From: Chitinophagaceae bacterium
GTDB lineage: Bacteria; Bacteroidota; Bacteroidia; Chitinophagales; Chitinophagaceae
NCBI GenBank assembly: GCA_016720745.1
Contig: JADKKA010000019.1
Coordinates: 682,001-746,000, forward strand
Reading direction: 5' to 3'
DNA length: 64,000 nt
Shown here: in pieces, positions 26,648 to 36,520 of the stretch
Layout: the number at the start of each line of letters is the position of its first letter
Position numbering within the stretch: the stretch's first letter is position 1
Program-made: the position numbers and the translations under genes
The notes under the pieces: generated by a model
Told to the model about the DNA's origin: nothing
Database searches by the model: none
What the model saw: the letters and a program-made list of their open reading frames with translations, nothing else

Positions 26648-28347
26648 CGCAGATGATCCGGCTCATACCAGGGAGATTGCTGGTAAACATAATTGAGCTG
26701 GGCCCGGCCACTCTTTGCAAAGGCAGTGTCTGTTTTTCGTAATTGATCCATCTTACTCACCAGCTCCGGATTTTTTTTCAGATAGTCTGCAGCTATATCT
26801 TCAAAGGCATAGGCAGAATATCCTTCCTTCTGCCCCAGTACTGCATCAAAATAATTCCAGGCAAAATAAGCATCCTCTGCCTGCGGCTCCAGTGTTTCTA
26901 TCAGAAACCGATTCGCCACCTGATTCATGGGAATATACCAGTCGCCTTTTCTGAATTGAATAGATTGTTCACTCATACTTACTTTTACATCCGTATTCAA
27001 GTGATGCATTTCATATTGGCGGGGCAGTGTTTTGTAGTCGTCAATTTTATAGACTTCAACCGTAATCACTGTGTCTCTTTTTAGTTGTGTCATCTGCACT
27101 TTATTCAATTGCAGCAATTCAATTACTTTCCACCATCCCTGGGGGATGATATAAGCCCTGGGTTTTTTGATCGTTGACTTTACGGAGTAGGTATTGAAGA
27201 TCTTTACTGTTTTTTCAAATGGCTTACTCCGGTCATAATACAATCTCGGTAAACCGGACACTTCACTGGGTTTTCTTCCTGCTTCAAACCCTTTATACAT
27301 TACTTCCTTGTACTGTGTGCGATCCAGTGCCCAGCTGATCGGAAATTCAGCCTGCATTTTCACGGCATCTTTTGTTTGCTGCCGAAGGTTTTTGATAACA
27401 GCACTGTTACGAGAGGTGAATTCAATAAAGGATTGCATCAGCGCATAAGTCCCTTTTACCCGCTGGTTATAGGGCTTCAGCATATGTGATTCAGGAACAA
27501 AAGAAAAACAATGCCAGAGCGCAGCATATCCACTGACATAGCGTGGACTGTCCCAGTATTCCGGCCAGCCATTTTCAGGCGTATCTCCAAATGAATTAAC
27601 ATAAGGCACCAGATCAAATCCCTTTGTCTTCATGGCACCATATAATGCCGGCTCAAATTCATTTGTAAGGTATTCCCCCATCGCCCCGCCTAACTTACTG
27701 TTCTGTGTACTCAGCAGGGTCATCACATGCTGATAATCTGCTCCATTGCTTACATGATTGTCTACAAATACATCCGGATCCAGTAAATGAAATATTTCTG
27801 TCAGCGCCCTTGCATCTTTTGAATCACATTTGATCATGTCCCGGTTCAGGTCCAGGTTCTGCGAATTGCCACGAAAGCCAAATTCATCCGGACCGTTCTG
27901 GTCCACCCTGTAATTGGCACTACGGTTTAAACAACCGCCGATATTATAAACCGGGATAAAAGCAATAACAATATTGTCGGGTATTTTATACCTCCCTTCC
28001 ACAATATCCCGGGCCAGTAACATACTGGCATCTATCCCATCCGGTTCTCCGGGATGGATACCGTTATTAACGAGGATGATTCTTTTATTGTTCCGGCGGA
28101 TTTGCTCAAAATTATAATCCCCATTATTCGCCACTACCGCAAGGTGCAGGGGATAGCCGGCATCTGTCATCCCCATGGTCAGCAATTTTACCTTGCCACT
28201 TTTTTCATCCAGTTTTTTCCACCAGTTGATGATTTCCGGATAAGCGGGTGATTGAGTACCTCCCGATTTTTCAAATGTTGTGCTGATGACCTGGGCCTGG
28301 AGCATATTGACCGACAGGATCAATAGGAAGAGAAAGGATTTTCGCAT
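26623..28347 (-). CDS. M14 family zinc carboxypeptidase, secreted, 574 aa
   Basis: A signal peptide (1-18, ending MLQA) precedes a metallocarboxypeptidase domain. Zinc ligands are visible as HxxE in GIHPGEPDG (about residues 97-105) and the histidine of VDNHVSNGADYQH. The substrate-binding NLDLNRD motif lies between them. The catalytic glutamate in the C-terminal part of the domain is not assigned with confidence. The last ~200 residues form an extra C-terminal region. It is exported and trims peptides or modified peptides. It lies on the minus strand after the S41 peptidase gene at 28375, 27 bp apart, so the two are probably one transcript. It overlaps the MFS gene tail to tail. Confidence 0.92.
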   Translation of the reverse strand: MRKSFLFLLILSVNMLQAQVISTTFEKSGGTQSPAYPEIINWWKKLDEKSGKVKLLTMGMTDAGYPLHLAVVANNGDYNFEQIRRNNKRIILVNNGIHPGEPDGIDASMLLARDIVEGRYKIPDNIVIAFIPVYNIGGCLNRSANYRVDQNGPDEFGFRGNSQNLDLNRDMIKCDSKDARALTEIFHLLDPDVFVDNHVSNGADYQHVMTLLSTQNSKLGGAMGEYLTNEFEPALYGAMKTKGFDLVPYVNSFGDTPENGWPEYWDSPRYVSGYAALWHCFSFVPESHMLKPYNQRVKGTYALMQSFIEFTSRNSAVIKNLRQQTKDAVKMQAEFPISWALDRTQYKEVMYKGFEAGRKPSEVSGLPRLYYDRSKPFEKTVKIFNTYSVKSTIKKPRAYIIPQGWWKVIELLQLNKVQMTQLKRDTVITVEVYKIDDYKTLPRQYEMHHLNTDVKVSMSEQSIQFRKGDWYIPMNQVANRFLIETLEPQAEDAYFAWNYFDAVLGQKEGYSAYAFEDIAADYLKKNPELVSKMDQLRKTDTAFAKSGRAQLNYVYQQSPWYEPDHLRYPVFRVR

Positions 28348-28374
28348 CCTTAAAATTAAGGAGAAGCAATGATT

Positions 28375-30576
28375 TTATTTGTTTAGTATCTCTGTTGCTT
28401 TTTCCAATAACTCATCCCTTCCTTCCCTGATACCTTTAACGGTGGGTTGGACTTTTACATCAATCCGGACTCCGGTTTGCTGAGTAGGGGTGCCATCCGG
28501 ATAAAACACAGCTAAGCCGGTCATCATGACCTTATAATTCCCTGTAAGATAAAGTTGGGAAACATTCCCATCAGCACCTGAGGTCTGACTTCCGATTGTA
28601 ATCACACCTGGTATTGCCTGTATAGCCATGGTAGTCCATTCGGCCTGGCTTTGAGTATTAGCATTCACCAGCACTACAATCCTGCCATTATAATGTGGGA
28701 AGGATTCTTTTTTAGTAGGGCCATAAAAGGTAACGCTGCTCCATCGGTAGGTTCCGGGGTAATCAAGGTTAGCTTGTAATGTTTTGGCAAACTGAGTCGG
28801 GCCCGGATAAAGGTATTTGCAGAGATCAGTTACAGTGCGATTGGGATAATGACGAAGGTCGAAGATGATCCCCCTGGTTTCTTTCAGTTCTTTGAACATT
28901 GCCCCAACCTGCTTTGGTTGCAATTTACCCATATGAACATAGCCGATATTGCCGGGCAGCATTTTCCATGCGATCGTATCCCTGGGTGTTTTATCCTGAA
29001 TATACCTGTACCGGTTAGCAGTTATTGTTATGCGTTCCTCATTCCTCCTGACAGATAACTGAACAACTGAGTCGATTCCGCCCGTGATATAATCATTGCT
29101 GCACAGGAATGCCAGCTTTACAGGGTAATTGGAGCCATTGATCAGTGCCAGGTTCTCTTCAATAATCTGCCTGACCGATCGGTTGCCGATCTGCTCGATC
29201 ACATCACCAACCTTTAAACCGTTGGCCCTGCCTAATGAATCATCCGTAAAAGAAGTGATGACTGCCTCATTGTCTATAATGGTTACTTTAGCGGGAAACA
29301 GAAAAGGAATTAATGATTCCCGCAGCAATGGATCCCAGGTGCCCGAATGCGAGTCGTTCACACTGTTTACGAATGCTGACAATAGACGGCGGTAGGTGAT
29401 AAGGTCTTTCGCCTCTGTAAAACGGGGCAGGAAAGATTGCAGTACATCATTCCAGTCCTTCCCAATGATATGTTTATACGGGTAGAAATATTGTATCGTA
29501 TTCCAGTACCGGAATAGCGCCAGTAAGCGAAACTTTTCATTCGGGTATTCCGCTTCACGCCAGTTATATTCATTCTCATTAATGAACTGTATGGTAGAAT
29601 ACTGGAAACGGGCATAATGGCCATCACCCATATGTCGATTGTTCAGGATATATTGTAAACGTGATCTCAGATCAGCAGAAAGCCGGGAATTGCCCAACCA
29701 TCGCTCATCGAGATTATAGGTGACATGGTCCTCAGGGATTTGAGTATAACATGTATTACAGACAGGTACTTCTCCCAGGGAATCGATCCAACGAAGCAGT
29801 ATATGGTTAAGCGATTCGTCATCCCTGGCCTGTTTTACAACTGGAATGATCCTGAACAATTCCATGTCCCAGTTAAATTTTCCTTTGGCAACCTGCGGAT
29901 GAAAATACTTGAGAAAACCCCAGACCTTACAAAGGGTTGTCAGATTTTCCAGCTGCTGTTTACCCAATGGTTGAATGAGCTCTCCCTTCGCTGAGCATAA
30001 AGAAGGCATAGTGTAAGTATCTTTCCCATCCACTTCGATCCTGATATCATCCACCCAGAGTGTGTCTCTTGTCCTCGGATTAATATTGATGTTAATTCTT
30101 AAATGATGAATGGGCAAATGCAGATTCTCTAAATTAACCTCCCGGCTCACAAGAGTCCATTCCCTGGCATCCCGAACAGGATTGCCAGCAACAAGTGTTC
30201 TGCTTTCTCCTAGATCCTCGCTGATTACACAGGATACACTGCCGGCAGTATCATAGCCGCCTGATTGTTTTACCCAGGCGGAAAAGCGCAATTTCTTTCC
30301 AATAACATCCAGCGGTATGCTATTATATAGTACACTGGCGGCGCCTTTGCGACTACTGTCATAGTTAATGCGGAGTGAGAAAACACCTGAATGAACAACG
30401 GTACTGTCACGAACGATCTGGTAAACCTGATTTGTATAATAGGTTTTTGACCATGGATGGATAGTATTGAAATGCAGACCCGGCTGCTCAAAACCGAGAT
30501 TCCTGGTATCCGGTGTTTGAGCGAAGAGGGTGAAAACAAGTAGTTGAATGGAAAAGAAGAGGCCCGTCCTGATCAT
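28375..30576 (-). CDS. S41 family peptidase, secreted, 733 aa
   Basis: A signal peptide (1-19, ending LFA) is followed by a carbohydrate-binding-like beta region (about 20-190; LRFSAWVKQSGG, TLWVDDIRIEVDG). Next is a helical insertion, then a PDZ-like segment (GRANGLKVGDVIEQIGNR) and the C-terminal S41 catalytic domain (IIFDLRHYPN, and VNANTQSQAEWTTMAIQ with the likely nucleophile serine in QSQAE, then GSQTSGADGNV). It belongs with the tail-specific/Tricorn-like proteases that Bacteroidota export in numbers. It is upstream of the M14 peptidase gene in an apparent two-gene operon for extracytoplasmic peptide turnover. Confidence 0.9.
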   Translation of the reverse strand: MIRTGLFFSIQLLVFTLFAQTPDTRNLGFEQPGLHFNTIHPWSKTYYTNQVYQIVRDSTVVHSGVFSLRINYDSSRKGAASVLYNSIPLDVIGKKLRFSAWVKQSGGYDTAGSVSCVISEDLGESRTLVAGNPVRDAREWTLVSREVNLENLHLPIHHLRINININPRTRDTLWVDDIRIEVDGKDTYTMPSLCSAKGELIQPLGKQQLENLTTLCKVWGFLKYFHPQVAKGKFNWDMELFRIIPVVKQARDDESLNHILLRWIDSLGEVPVCNTCYTQIPEDHVTYNLDERWLGNSRLSADLRSRLQYILNNRHMGDGHYARFQYSTIQFINENEYNWREAEYPNEKFRLLALFRYWNTIQYFYPYKHIIGKDWNDVLQSFLPRFTEAKDLITYRRLLSAFVNSVNDSHSGTWDPLLRESLIPFLFPAKVTIIDNEAVITSFTDDSLGRANGLKVGDVIEQIGNRSVRQIIEENLALINGSNYPVKLAFLCSNDYITGGIDSVVQLSVRRNEERITITANRYRYIQDKTPRDTIAWKMLPGNIGYVHMGKLQPKQVGAMFKELKETRGIIFDLRHYPNRTVTDLCKYLYPGPTQFAKTLQANLDYPGTYRWSSVTFYGPTKKESFPHYNGRIVVLVNANTQSQAEWTTMAIQAIPGVITIGSQTSGADGNVSQLYLTGNYKVMMTGLAVFYPDGTPTQQTGVRIDVKVQPTVKGIREGRDELLEKATEILNK

Positions 30577-30582
30577 TGTGAA

Positions 30583-30618
30583 ATAAAAAAAGCATCCACC
30601 AAATGGCGGATGCTTTTT
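30583..30618 (-). terminator. rpsT terminator
   Basis: AAAAAGCATCCNCCATTTGG with its complement gives a ~12-bp stem followed by T residues on the minus strand, 20 bp behind rpsT. Confidence 0.88.
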
Positions 30619-30637
30619 AACGTTATAAACGTTCAGA

Positions 30638-30889
30638 TTATTTTGCAGCGTTAACCTTCTTAGCCAGTTTGCTTTTCAGGTTAGCAGCTTTATTCTTATG
30701 AATTACACCTCTTTTCGCCAGTTTATCAATCATGGAAGCCACATCAGGGAACTTCTCACTCATTTCCTTGCCTCCGGCAGCTTTCATATCACGGATGGCA
30801 TTACGGGTTGTTTTACCGTAATACTTATTTCTTGCAGTTCTTTTCGCGGCCTGGCGGGCATCCTTCTTTGTAGCACTGTGATTTGCCAT
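30638..30889 (-). CDS. rpsT: 30S ribosomal protein bS20
   Basis: An 83-residue basic protein of normal length for bS20, beginning MANHSATKKDARQAAKR with the typical TARNKYYGKTTRNAI stretch and the C-terminal HKNKAANLKSKLAKKVN. It binds 16S rRNA in the body of the small subunit. It is a single-gene transcript, with its own full promoter (30915-30946) and a strong terminator. Confidence 0.97.
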   Translation of the reverse strand: MANHSATKKDARQAAKRTARNKYYGKTTRNAIRDMKAAGGKEMSEKFPDVASMIDKLAKRGVIHKNKAANLKSKLAKKVNAAK

Positions 30890-30914
30890 TTCTTTGATTG
30901 ATTTTAAGGGAGGG

Positions 30915-30946
30915 CAAAGGTAGGATGGAGAGCGGTAAACACCAAA
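30915..30946 (-). promoter_or_regulatory. rpsT promoter
   Basis: On the minus strand TTTG (30946-30943), a 20-bp spacer and TACCTTTG (30922-30915). The -7 box is the same as in both rRNA promoters. Confidence 0.82.
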
Positions 30947-31093
30947 TTTTCAAGGATTTAATTGAGGAGCCTTGATTCTGTTCAGCCCAACCCGCTCAAT
31001 CCCTTCTAAACCCTTCAAAATGAGGGCTAAAATTCCCTTTTTTCAACGATATTTGTGGGCTCTAAACCCGCGAATCCAAAAATTCTGGTCTCC

Positions 31094-33868
31094 ATGAAGG
31101 ATTTTTCCTACATCACCCATTCCTCACCGGCTTTTATAGAAAACCTGTACCGTGATTTTGTTTCCAATCCGGAAAGCGTTGATCCGGAGCTGCGGAAGTT
31201 TTTTGAAGGCTTTGATTTTGCTATTAGTCATGGTACACCGGTACCAGCCAACGGCAATCTTTCAAAAACCCCTTTACCTGCAGAAAAAGTAGCAACAGCA
31301 GATAAGGGTTTGCCCGAAGGATGGAAACGCGAACTTAGCGCTTATCGCCTGATCCTCGGATACCGCAATAAAGGACATCTGATTGCCAAAACCAATCCCA
31401 TCCGTGATCGCAAAGACCGTGGTGCCAATATTGATCTGGCCTTTTATGGTTTCACCGAAGCCGACATGGATCAGCCATTTCAGGCAGGAAGCCTGATCGG
31501 ACTGGGCACAGCCACCCTTTCTCAAATCCTGCAACAGCTTGAAAAATGCTATGCCCATCACCTGGGTGTCGAATTCAAATATATCAGCGATCAGAAAAAA
31601 GTAGACTGGCTCACCCATGCTATTGAAAAAACAATGCTGGAACCCCTTCCACTGAATAAAAAAAGAAGGGCCCTGGAAAAACTGAACCAGGGCGTCATGT
31701 TTGAAAGATTCCTCCATACCAAATACGTTGGACAAAAAAGATTTTCGCTCGAAGGAGGAGAAACCACCATCGCTGCATTGGATGCCATCATCAGCACCGC
31801 TGCCGATCATGATGTACAGGAAGTAGTCATCGGTATGGCGCACCGGGGCAGGTTGAATGTGCTGGCCAATATCATGGGCAAAACCTATCAGCAGATATTC
31901 AGTGAGTTTGAAGGCACGGCTAAAATGGATCAGACCATGGGTAGCGGTGATGTGAAATACCATATGGGCTATGGCAGTGAAGTGAAAACCCTGACGGATA
32001 AAAATATCCATCTCAAACTGATGCCCAATCCATCACACCTGGAAGCCGTAAACCCTGTTGTGGTCGGATTCTCCAGGGCCAAGGCGGATGTGATGTATCA
32101 TAGTGATTTTGATAAGATCCTGCCGATACTGATTCATGGAGATGCCTCCATCGCCGGACAGGGAATTGTGTATGAAGTGTTACAAATGAGTTATCTCAAA
32201 GGGTATTATACCGGAGGGACCATTCATTTTGTGATCAATAACCAGATTGGATTTACCACCGATTTCGATGATGCCCGGAGTTCTGATTACTGCACTTCAC
32301 TGGCTGCCGCTATCCAGGCACCCGTATTTCATGTGAATGGGGATGACCCGGAAGCCGTGATCAAATGTGTGGAAATCGCCACCCGTTACCGGCAGGAATT
32401 CAACTCCGATGTTTTCATTGATATGGTCTGTTACCGCCGGCATGGACACAATGAAGGAGATGATCCCAAATTCACACAGCCTCATCTCTATGCCCTGATT
32501 GATAAACATCCCAACCCCCGCGAAGTATATATCAAATACCTGCTCGAAAACGGGGAGCCCGATGCCCAGGAACTGGCCAAAGAAATGGAAAAGAAATTCT
32601 GGGCCGATCTGCAGGAACGTTTGGATGAAGTGAAGCAAAATCCGCTTCCCTATCATTATCAGGCCCCCGAGCTGGAATGGAAAAAATTACGAAAAGCCAC
32701 TGTAACTGACTTTGAAGCATCGCCTGTTACGTCTGTCAGCAGTGACAATTTTAATACGGTCTTCAATGCCCTGATGCAATGGCCGGCTGATTTCAAACCA
32801 CTGCGGAAAATTGAAAAAATATTGCAGGATAAGATCAAACTTTTCCAGACAGAACAAAAAGTAGACTGGGCCACAGGTGAATTAATGGCCTATGGCAGTT
32901 TACTGCTCGAAGGAAAAGATGTGCGTATGAGTGGTCAGGATGTGCGACGCGGAACCTTTTCTCATCGGCACGCGGTATTACGTGATGAAGTAACGGATAA
33001 GCCTTATAACAGACTTTCCCATATTCCGGGGGCTACCGGAAAATTCAGGATATACAATTCCCTGCTCAGCGAATATGGTGTATTGGGATTTGAATATGGT
33101 TATGCCATGGCCAACCCTAATGCACTCGTATTGTGGGAAGCCCAGTTCGGTGACTTTGCCAACGGTGCACAAACCATGATCGATCAGTTTATTTGTGCCG
33201 GTGAACAAAAATGGAACCGGATGAATGGAGTGACCATGCTCCTGCCACACGGATACGAAGGGCAGGGGCCCGAGCACAGCAGTGCCAGATTGGAAAGATT
33301 CTTGCAATCAGGGGCCGAGATGAATATTGTGGTAACCAATATAACCACTGCTGCCAATTTCTTCCATGCATTGAGAAGACAACTGGCCTGGCCTTTCCGG
33401 AAACCACTGATCAATTTTGCACCCAAGGCCAACCTGCGGCATGCCGGTAGCTACTCGCATATTGGTGCATTCACCACCGGAGGATTTAAAGAAGTGATTG
33501 ATGATGAATACGCCAATACAGCAGCAGTAAAGAAAGTATTACTCTGCAGTGGTAAAATGTATTTCGATCTGGCTGAACGTCAGCAAAAGGAAGAGCGCAG
33601 GGATATTGCCCTTGTAAGATTAGAACAAATCTATCCGTTACCCTATAAGCAACTGGAGACATTGCAGCAGAAATATGGCAATGCGACCTGGTTCTGGGTA
33701 CAGGAAGAGCCCCTGAATATGGGAGCAGCCTCCTTTCTTCAGATGAACCTGAAGTCAATTAATTTTGGCATCATCAGCCGGCAGCCATCAGCCTCCACTG
33801 CTACGGGATATAATAAAGTACACCAGCAGGAGCAGCAAGAAATTGTTGAAACAGCATTTAGTATTTAG
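31094..33868 (+). CDS. sucA: 2-oxoglutarate dehydrogenase E1 component
   Basis: This thiamine-diphosphate decarboxylase of the TCA-cycle 2-oxoglutarate dehydrogenase complex has 924 residues from the ATG at 31094; a frame start 39 bp earlier adds a non-homologous head. It begins with the short E1 N-terminal segment (SPAFIENLYRDFVSNPESVD), then MAHRGRLNVL, the ThDP-binding region (GDASIAGQGIVYEVLQM) and the histidine-rich YRRHGHNEGDDPKFTQP. The C-terminal transketolase-like domain contains the SGQDVRRGTFSHRHAVL motif. The E2 partner gene (sucB) is about 6.5 kb away at 40419 rather than adjacent. Confidence 0.97.
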   Translation: MKDFSYITHSSPAFIENLYRDFVSNPESVDPELRKFFEGFDFAISHGTPVPANGNLSKTPLPAEKVATADKGLPEGWKRELSAYRLILGYRNKGHLIAKTNPIRDRKDRGANIDLAFYGFTEADMDQPFQAGSLIGLGTATLSQILQQLEKCYAHHLGVEFKYISDQKKVDWLTHAIEKTMLEPLPLNKKRRALEKLNQGVMFERFLHTKYVGQKRFSLEGGETTIAALDAIISTAADHDVQEVVIGMAHRGRLNVLANIMGKTYQQIFSEFEGTAKMDQTMGSGDVKYHMGYGSEVKTLTDKNIHLKLMPNPSHLEAVNPVVVGFSRAKADVMYHSDFDKILPILIHGDASIAGQGIVYEVLQMSYLKGYYTGGTIHFVINNQIGFTTDFDDARSSDYCTSLAAAIQAPVFHVNGDDPEAVIKCVEIATRYRQEFNSDVFIDMVCYRRHGHNEGDDPKFTQPHLYALIDKHPNPREVYIKYLLENGEPDAQELAKEMEKKFWADLQERLDEVKQNPLPYHYQAPELEWKKLRKATVTDFEASPVTSVSSDNFNTVFNALMQWPADFKPLRKIEKILQDKIKLFQTEQKVDWATGELMAYGSLLLEGKDVRMSGQDVRRGTFSHRHAVLRDEVTDKPYNRLSHIPGATGKFRIYNSLLSEYGVLGFEYGYAMANPNALVLWEAQFGDFANGAQTMIDQFICAGEQKWNRMNGVTMLLPHGYEGQGPEHSSARLERFLQSGAEMNIVVTNITTAANFFHALRRQLAWPFRKPLINFAPKANLRHAGSYSHIGAFTTGGFKEVIDDEYANTAAVKKVLLCSGKMYFDLAERQQKEERRDIALVRLEQIYPLPYKQLETLQQKYGNATWFWVQEEPLNMGAASFLQMNLKSINFGIISRQPSASTATGYNKVHQQEQQEIVETAFSI

Positions 33869-33883
33869 TCGGGTAGAATAAAT

Positions 33884-33927
33884 GAAAAGCAAAACGGCTG
33901 TCAATTTTGACAGCCGTTTTGCTTTTC
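33884..33927. terminator. Long perfect bidirectional terminator hairpin
   Basis: A 21-bp perfect stem (GAAAAGCAAAACGGCTGTCAA and its complement) with a two-base centre lies between sucA (+) and the convergent lipoprotein gene (-). A-rich and T-rich ends allow use from both sides. Confidence 0.88.
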
Positions 33928-33950
33928 GGAAAGGTTTAACGGGTAATGGC

Positions 33951-34502
33951 TTAAAAGGCGATTTTTGCATTTACGGTCTTCATCTTTCCATCACTGTTGT
34001 AAAGGGTAAGGTCTTTTATGATAATAACCCTGTTGCTGACAGTAATGCTGCCGGTCGACTTACTGGTACCGGCGTATTCTTTGTCACCTAAATCTCCGCC
34101 AATGCCAGATAAGGCTACCGCAACAATGCCTGGCTCTGGTTCTGTTGTTGGTAAAGAGGAGCCGCTATAGATTTTTAAATTTGGATTGGTCGTCGCGTCT
34201 TTTTCGTTTACAAAGGTGATTTGGAGTAATTCATAATTAGCACTGGTCGCACTTTCGTTATGTTGGCACAGTACTGAGAAATTTCCTTTTTCTTTGTCGC
34301 CCAAATATTGTGTTTCTGCAATTCCGGATACATTTGTTCCATCAATGCTAAACTCTCCTTTTTTTTCGTCGCTACTTTCACTTGAAGCAGTGGTGGTGTT
34401 TTCAGCGGAGGGGGAAGTGGTGGATGCTTCTGTTTTCTTTTTTTCTCCGCAGGCGGATAATAAGGTAATGCTGGTTGCCAGTATTAAAAAATGCTGCTTC
34501 AT
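33951..34502 (-). CDS. Hypothetical lipoprotein, 183 aa
   Basis: A lipoprotein signal (MKQHFLILATSITLLSACGE, lipidated C18) precedes a Ser/Thr/Glu/Lys-rich spacer (about 20-48), then a beta-rich domain with no recognisable motif (GEFSIDGTNVSGIAETQYL, SVLCQHNESATSANYELLQI, GSITVSNRVIIIKDLTLYN). Function unknown; likely outer-membrane anchored. It is the most downstream of a run of minus-strand exported hypothetical genes (33951-37441) beside a sensor kinase/regulator pair. Confidence 0.8.
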   Translation of the reverse strand: MKQHFLILATSITLLSACGEKKKTEASTTSPSAENTTTASSESSDEKKGEFSIDGTNVSGIAETQYLGDKEKGNFSVLCQHNESATSANYELLQITFVNEKDATTNPNLKIYSGSSLPTTEPEPGIVAVALSGIGGDLGDKEYAGTSKSTGSITVSNRVIIIKDLTLYNSDGKMKTVNAKIAF

Positions 34503-34554
34503 GATCTTAGGTTTTTGATAAAAAAATATAGTATTAAATATAGTTGCTGATTTG

Positions 34555-35307
34555 CTATGGTTTCAGGGGGAGATAGCTATAGGTAATTTGATGTGTGATA
34601 GTTTGTTTTGTCTCGGGGAAATAAAAATTGATTTTACTAGTGACTGGCAACCCGTTTTTATTATAAGTGTATGTGGCTGTAGCGTTACGGCTCATAAAAA
34701 AGGTTGTTTTATTATGCGCTGCGTTAATGTCATCATCGGGATAATTACCCCTTAAAGTGTAGGGGTTTGGATTGTTGTCGTATTTGGCAAACACAAAGGC
34801 ATCTGAAGTTTCTGTATTTTTCATATCCAGAAATTTCACTTTGGTAATGTCATTGTGATTATTCAGTAAATGAATGGTTTTGGTATAGCCATTTGTTTTT
34901 CCGCCGGAGTAGACAATAACTGAATCCGTTGCCCACTCATATTCCTTAAGGATTGTCGTTTTTGGCTTCCCGTCTTTTATGATATTTGTTGTAAACTTTG
35001 ACAGTTCACCTTTTGTATTATACTCGAAAGCTACTGTTTCGGTTGGTGTTTTTCCATTGGCATAAGTACGGGTAAAACTAATAACCCGGTTATTGTTATC
35101 CGTTTTAAAATCCGATTCTGTATAAAATAATTTTTTACTCTGCGTATACAGCACTTTGTTTATTTGTCCTTGAGTGGTATAGCTATACTGCCACTTCAAT
35201 ATTCCATCGGGCCCCTGATAGATTTCTGAAGCCAAAAGCCAGTTTTGGCTCTGTGCGTGGATGGATATCGTACCCAAAATCAGAAAGAAGAGTAAAAGCT
35301 TTTTCAT
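34555..35307 (-). CDS. Hypothetical secreted protein with YD-like beta repeats, 250 aa
   Basis: Signal peptide residues 1-19 (ending SIHAQ). The mature protein alternates aromatic and polar residues in short beta hairpins (WQYSYTTQGQINKVLYTQ, VAFEYNTKGELSKFTTN, ATYTYNKNGLPVTSKINFYF), reminiscent of RHS/YD-type or MORN-like hairpins but without a clear signature. No catalytic motif is visible. It lies on the same strand between a lipoprotein gene and another secreted gene, with short gaps (21 bp to the upstream neighbour's stop), suggesting an operon. Confidence 0.75.
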   Translation of the reverse strand: MKKLLLFFLILGTISIHAQSQNWLLASEIYQGPDGILKWQYSYTTQGQINKVLYTQSKKLFYTESDFKTDNNNRVISFTRTYANGKTPTETVAFEYNTKGELSKFTTNIIKDGKPKTTILKEYEWATDSVIVYSGGKTNGYTKTIHLLNNHNDITKVKFLDMKNTETSDAFVFAKYDNNPNPYTLRGNYPDDDINAAHNKTTFFMSRNATATYTYNKNGLPVTSKINFYFPETKQTITHQITYSYLPLKP

Positions 35308-35328
35308 GTGTATTGTTTTGATTTCTAT

Positions 35329-35964
35329 TTATCTTTTGCCGGGTCTGAATTGGGTGCAATTAAATTTGCCGTTGTAGAAATGCCACCACAATTTAGACAC
35401 ACAGTTACTGCCTTTTGGAATAGCTTTTCCGTGGTTATTATAGTACAGTCCTGAAAATTCAATGTTGCTATTATAGCTCCCTGGAGTTATCTTTTCAAAC
35501 CGATATAGTGATACTTGTTTGCAATTGGTTTCTTCAATCCAGGTTATTTTTTTTGATAGGGCCATTTTAATGATGGAATCAGGCAAGGTACTGGTTTCGG
35601 GTATTTTGGCCGGAGCTTTGCCAGTATTGGTATCCGGTTTCTCTGCCCATAGGGGAATGATTTTTTTTATGTCAACCGTATCCGGCGATATCTTATTCAG
35701 CCCGGCTATACCACCTTTGGTCCATCTTGCTACTACTTGGCAGGTGCTGTCATAAAATGTAATAGTCGTCATCTTATCTGAGTTGTTGGTCACTGCTTTT
35801 TCTGCTGGCTGGTAAGAGAACCATTGCTGATCTTTATAGTCATACTTGGTAAGCAGCTTTCCGGTTTCGGCTTTTATATATGCTATGCAAGGGGGTATGG
35901 TATCGGCTTTACATGAGCCCCGGGCCGGCAGCATAAGGAAAAAAGTAGATACTAAGTAAAGCAT
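35329..35964 (-). CDS. Hypothetical secreted protein, 211 aa
   Basis: The N-terminus MLYLVSTFFLMLPARGSCKAD looks like a signal peptide. The mature part has several aromatic/Lys-rich strands (YIKAETGKLLTKYDYKDQQWF, ISPDTVDIKKIIPLWAEKP) and ends with a Cys-containing basic segment (SNCVSKLWWHFYNGKFNCTQ). No family is recognised. It lies 25 bp downstream of the orphan frame at 35990 and 21 bp upstream of the gene at 34555, on the same strand. Confidence 0.7.
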   Translation of the reverse strand: MLYLVSTFFLMLPARGSCKADTIPPCIAYIKAETGKLLTKYDYKDQQWFSYQPAEKAVTNNSDKMTTITFYDSTCQVVARWTKGGIAGLNKISPDTVDIKKIIPLWAEKPDTNTGKAPAKIPETSTLPDSIIKMALSKKITWIEETNCKQVSLYRFEKITPGSYNSNIEFSGLYYNNHGKAIPKGSNCVSKLWWHFYNGKFNCTQFRPGKR

Positions 35965-35989
35965 GATTATTTATTTATTTCTAGCAATG

Positions 35990-36520
35990 CTATTCATGAA
36001 CACCGCTCTTGTCTGTTGCAAATTTATTAGTATCTGTTCCATTCCATTTGAGCATCTCGGTTGTAAGATTTTTGCGGATATCATCAAGGAAGGGGAAAGG
36101 GATACAAAAGCCAGCGATGAAATGTGTCGACCCCGACAAGCCACTTACCGACAAAGGTGAACTACTATCCGCTTTTTCCGGATTGCCGATGTTGGATTCA
36201 ATGGGCAATTTAACAGTCATCAGGTATGCGTTCACAGAAACGGTGGCATAGGTGATTGTTGTTTCAACTCCTTCATCACCAATTACATTCAATGCCGCAA
36301 AAGGTTCAACTTTCCCTTTAATATCGCAAAAGCTGCTGGTGTAAGTATCGGAGGCCGTCATGCCAGCGGAGCCCTGCAGCTTTACACTTGCCTTACATGG
36401 AACCGGACCAATTAAGAACCGTTGATTAAAATCTTGTTTTGTGATTTGAACTTGGTTGCCCTGAATTACATTTCCCGGTATCCGGAATTCGAACTTACTG
36501 TCTTTGTTTTCCGGAAGATT
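35990..36520 (-). pseudogene. Orphan coding segment continuing in frame after the TAA at 36521
   Basis: Directly after the stop codon of the gene at 36521-37441, the same frame stays open for about 177 codons and looks like real protein: SKFEFRIPGNVIQGNQVQIT, FNQRFLIGPVPCKASVKLQG, and so on to NKFATDKSGVHE. No ATG, GTG or TTG occurs in it until the ATG at 36361, well inside the protein-like part. Either the upstream gene once encoded a longer protein now cut by a nonsense codon, the stop is read through, or this gene has lost its start. The internal ATG would give a 123-residue fragment. Confidence 0.6.

Noticed and set aside
31274..32011. 245-aa minus-strand frame
   Set aside because: Shadow of sucA on the opposite strand, with no plausible start region or motif.
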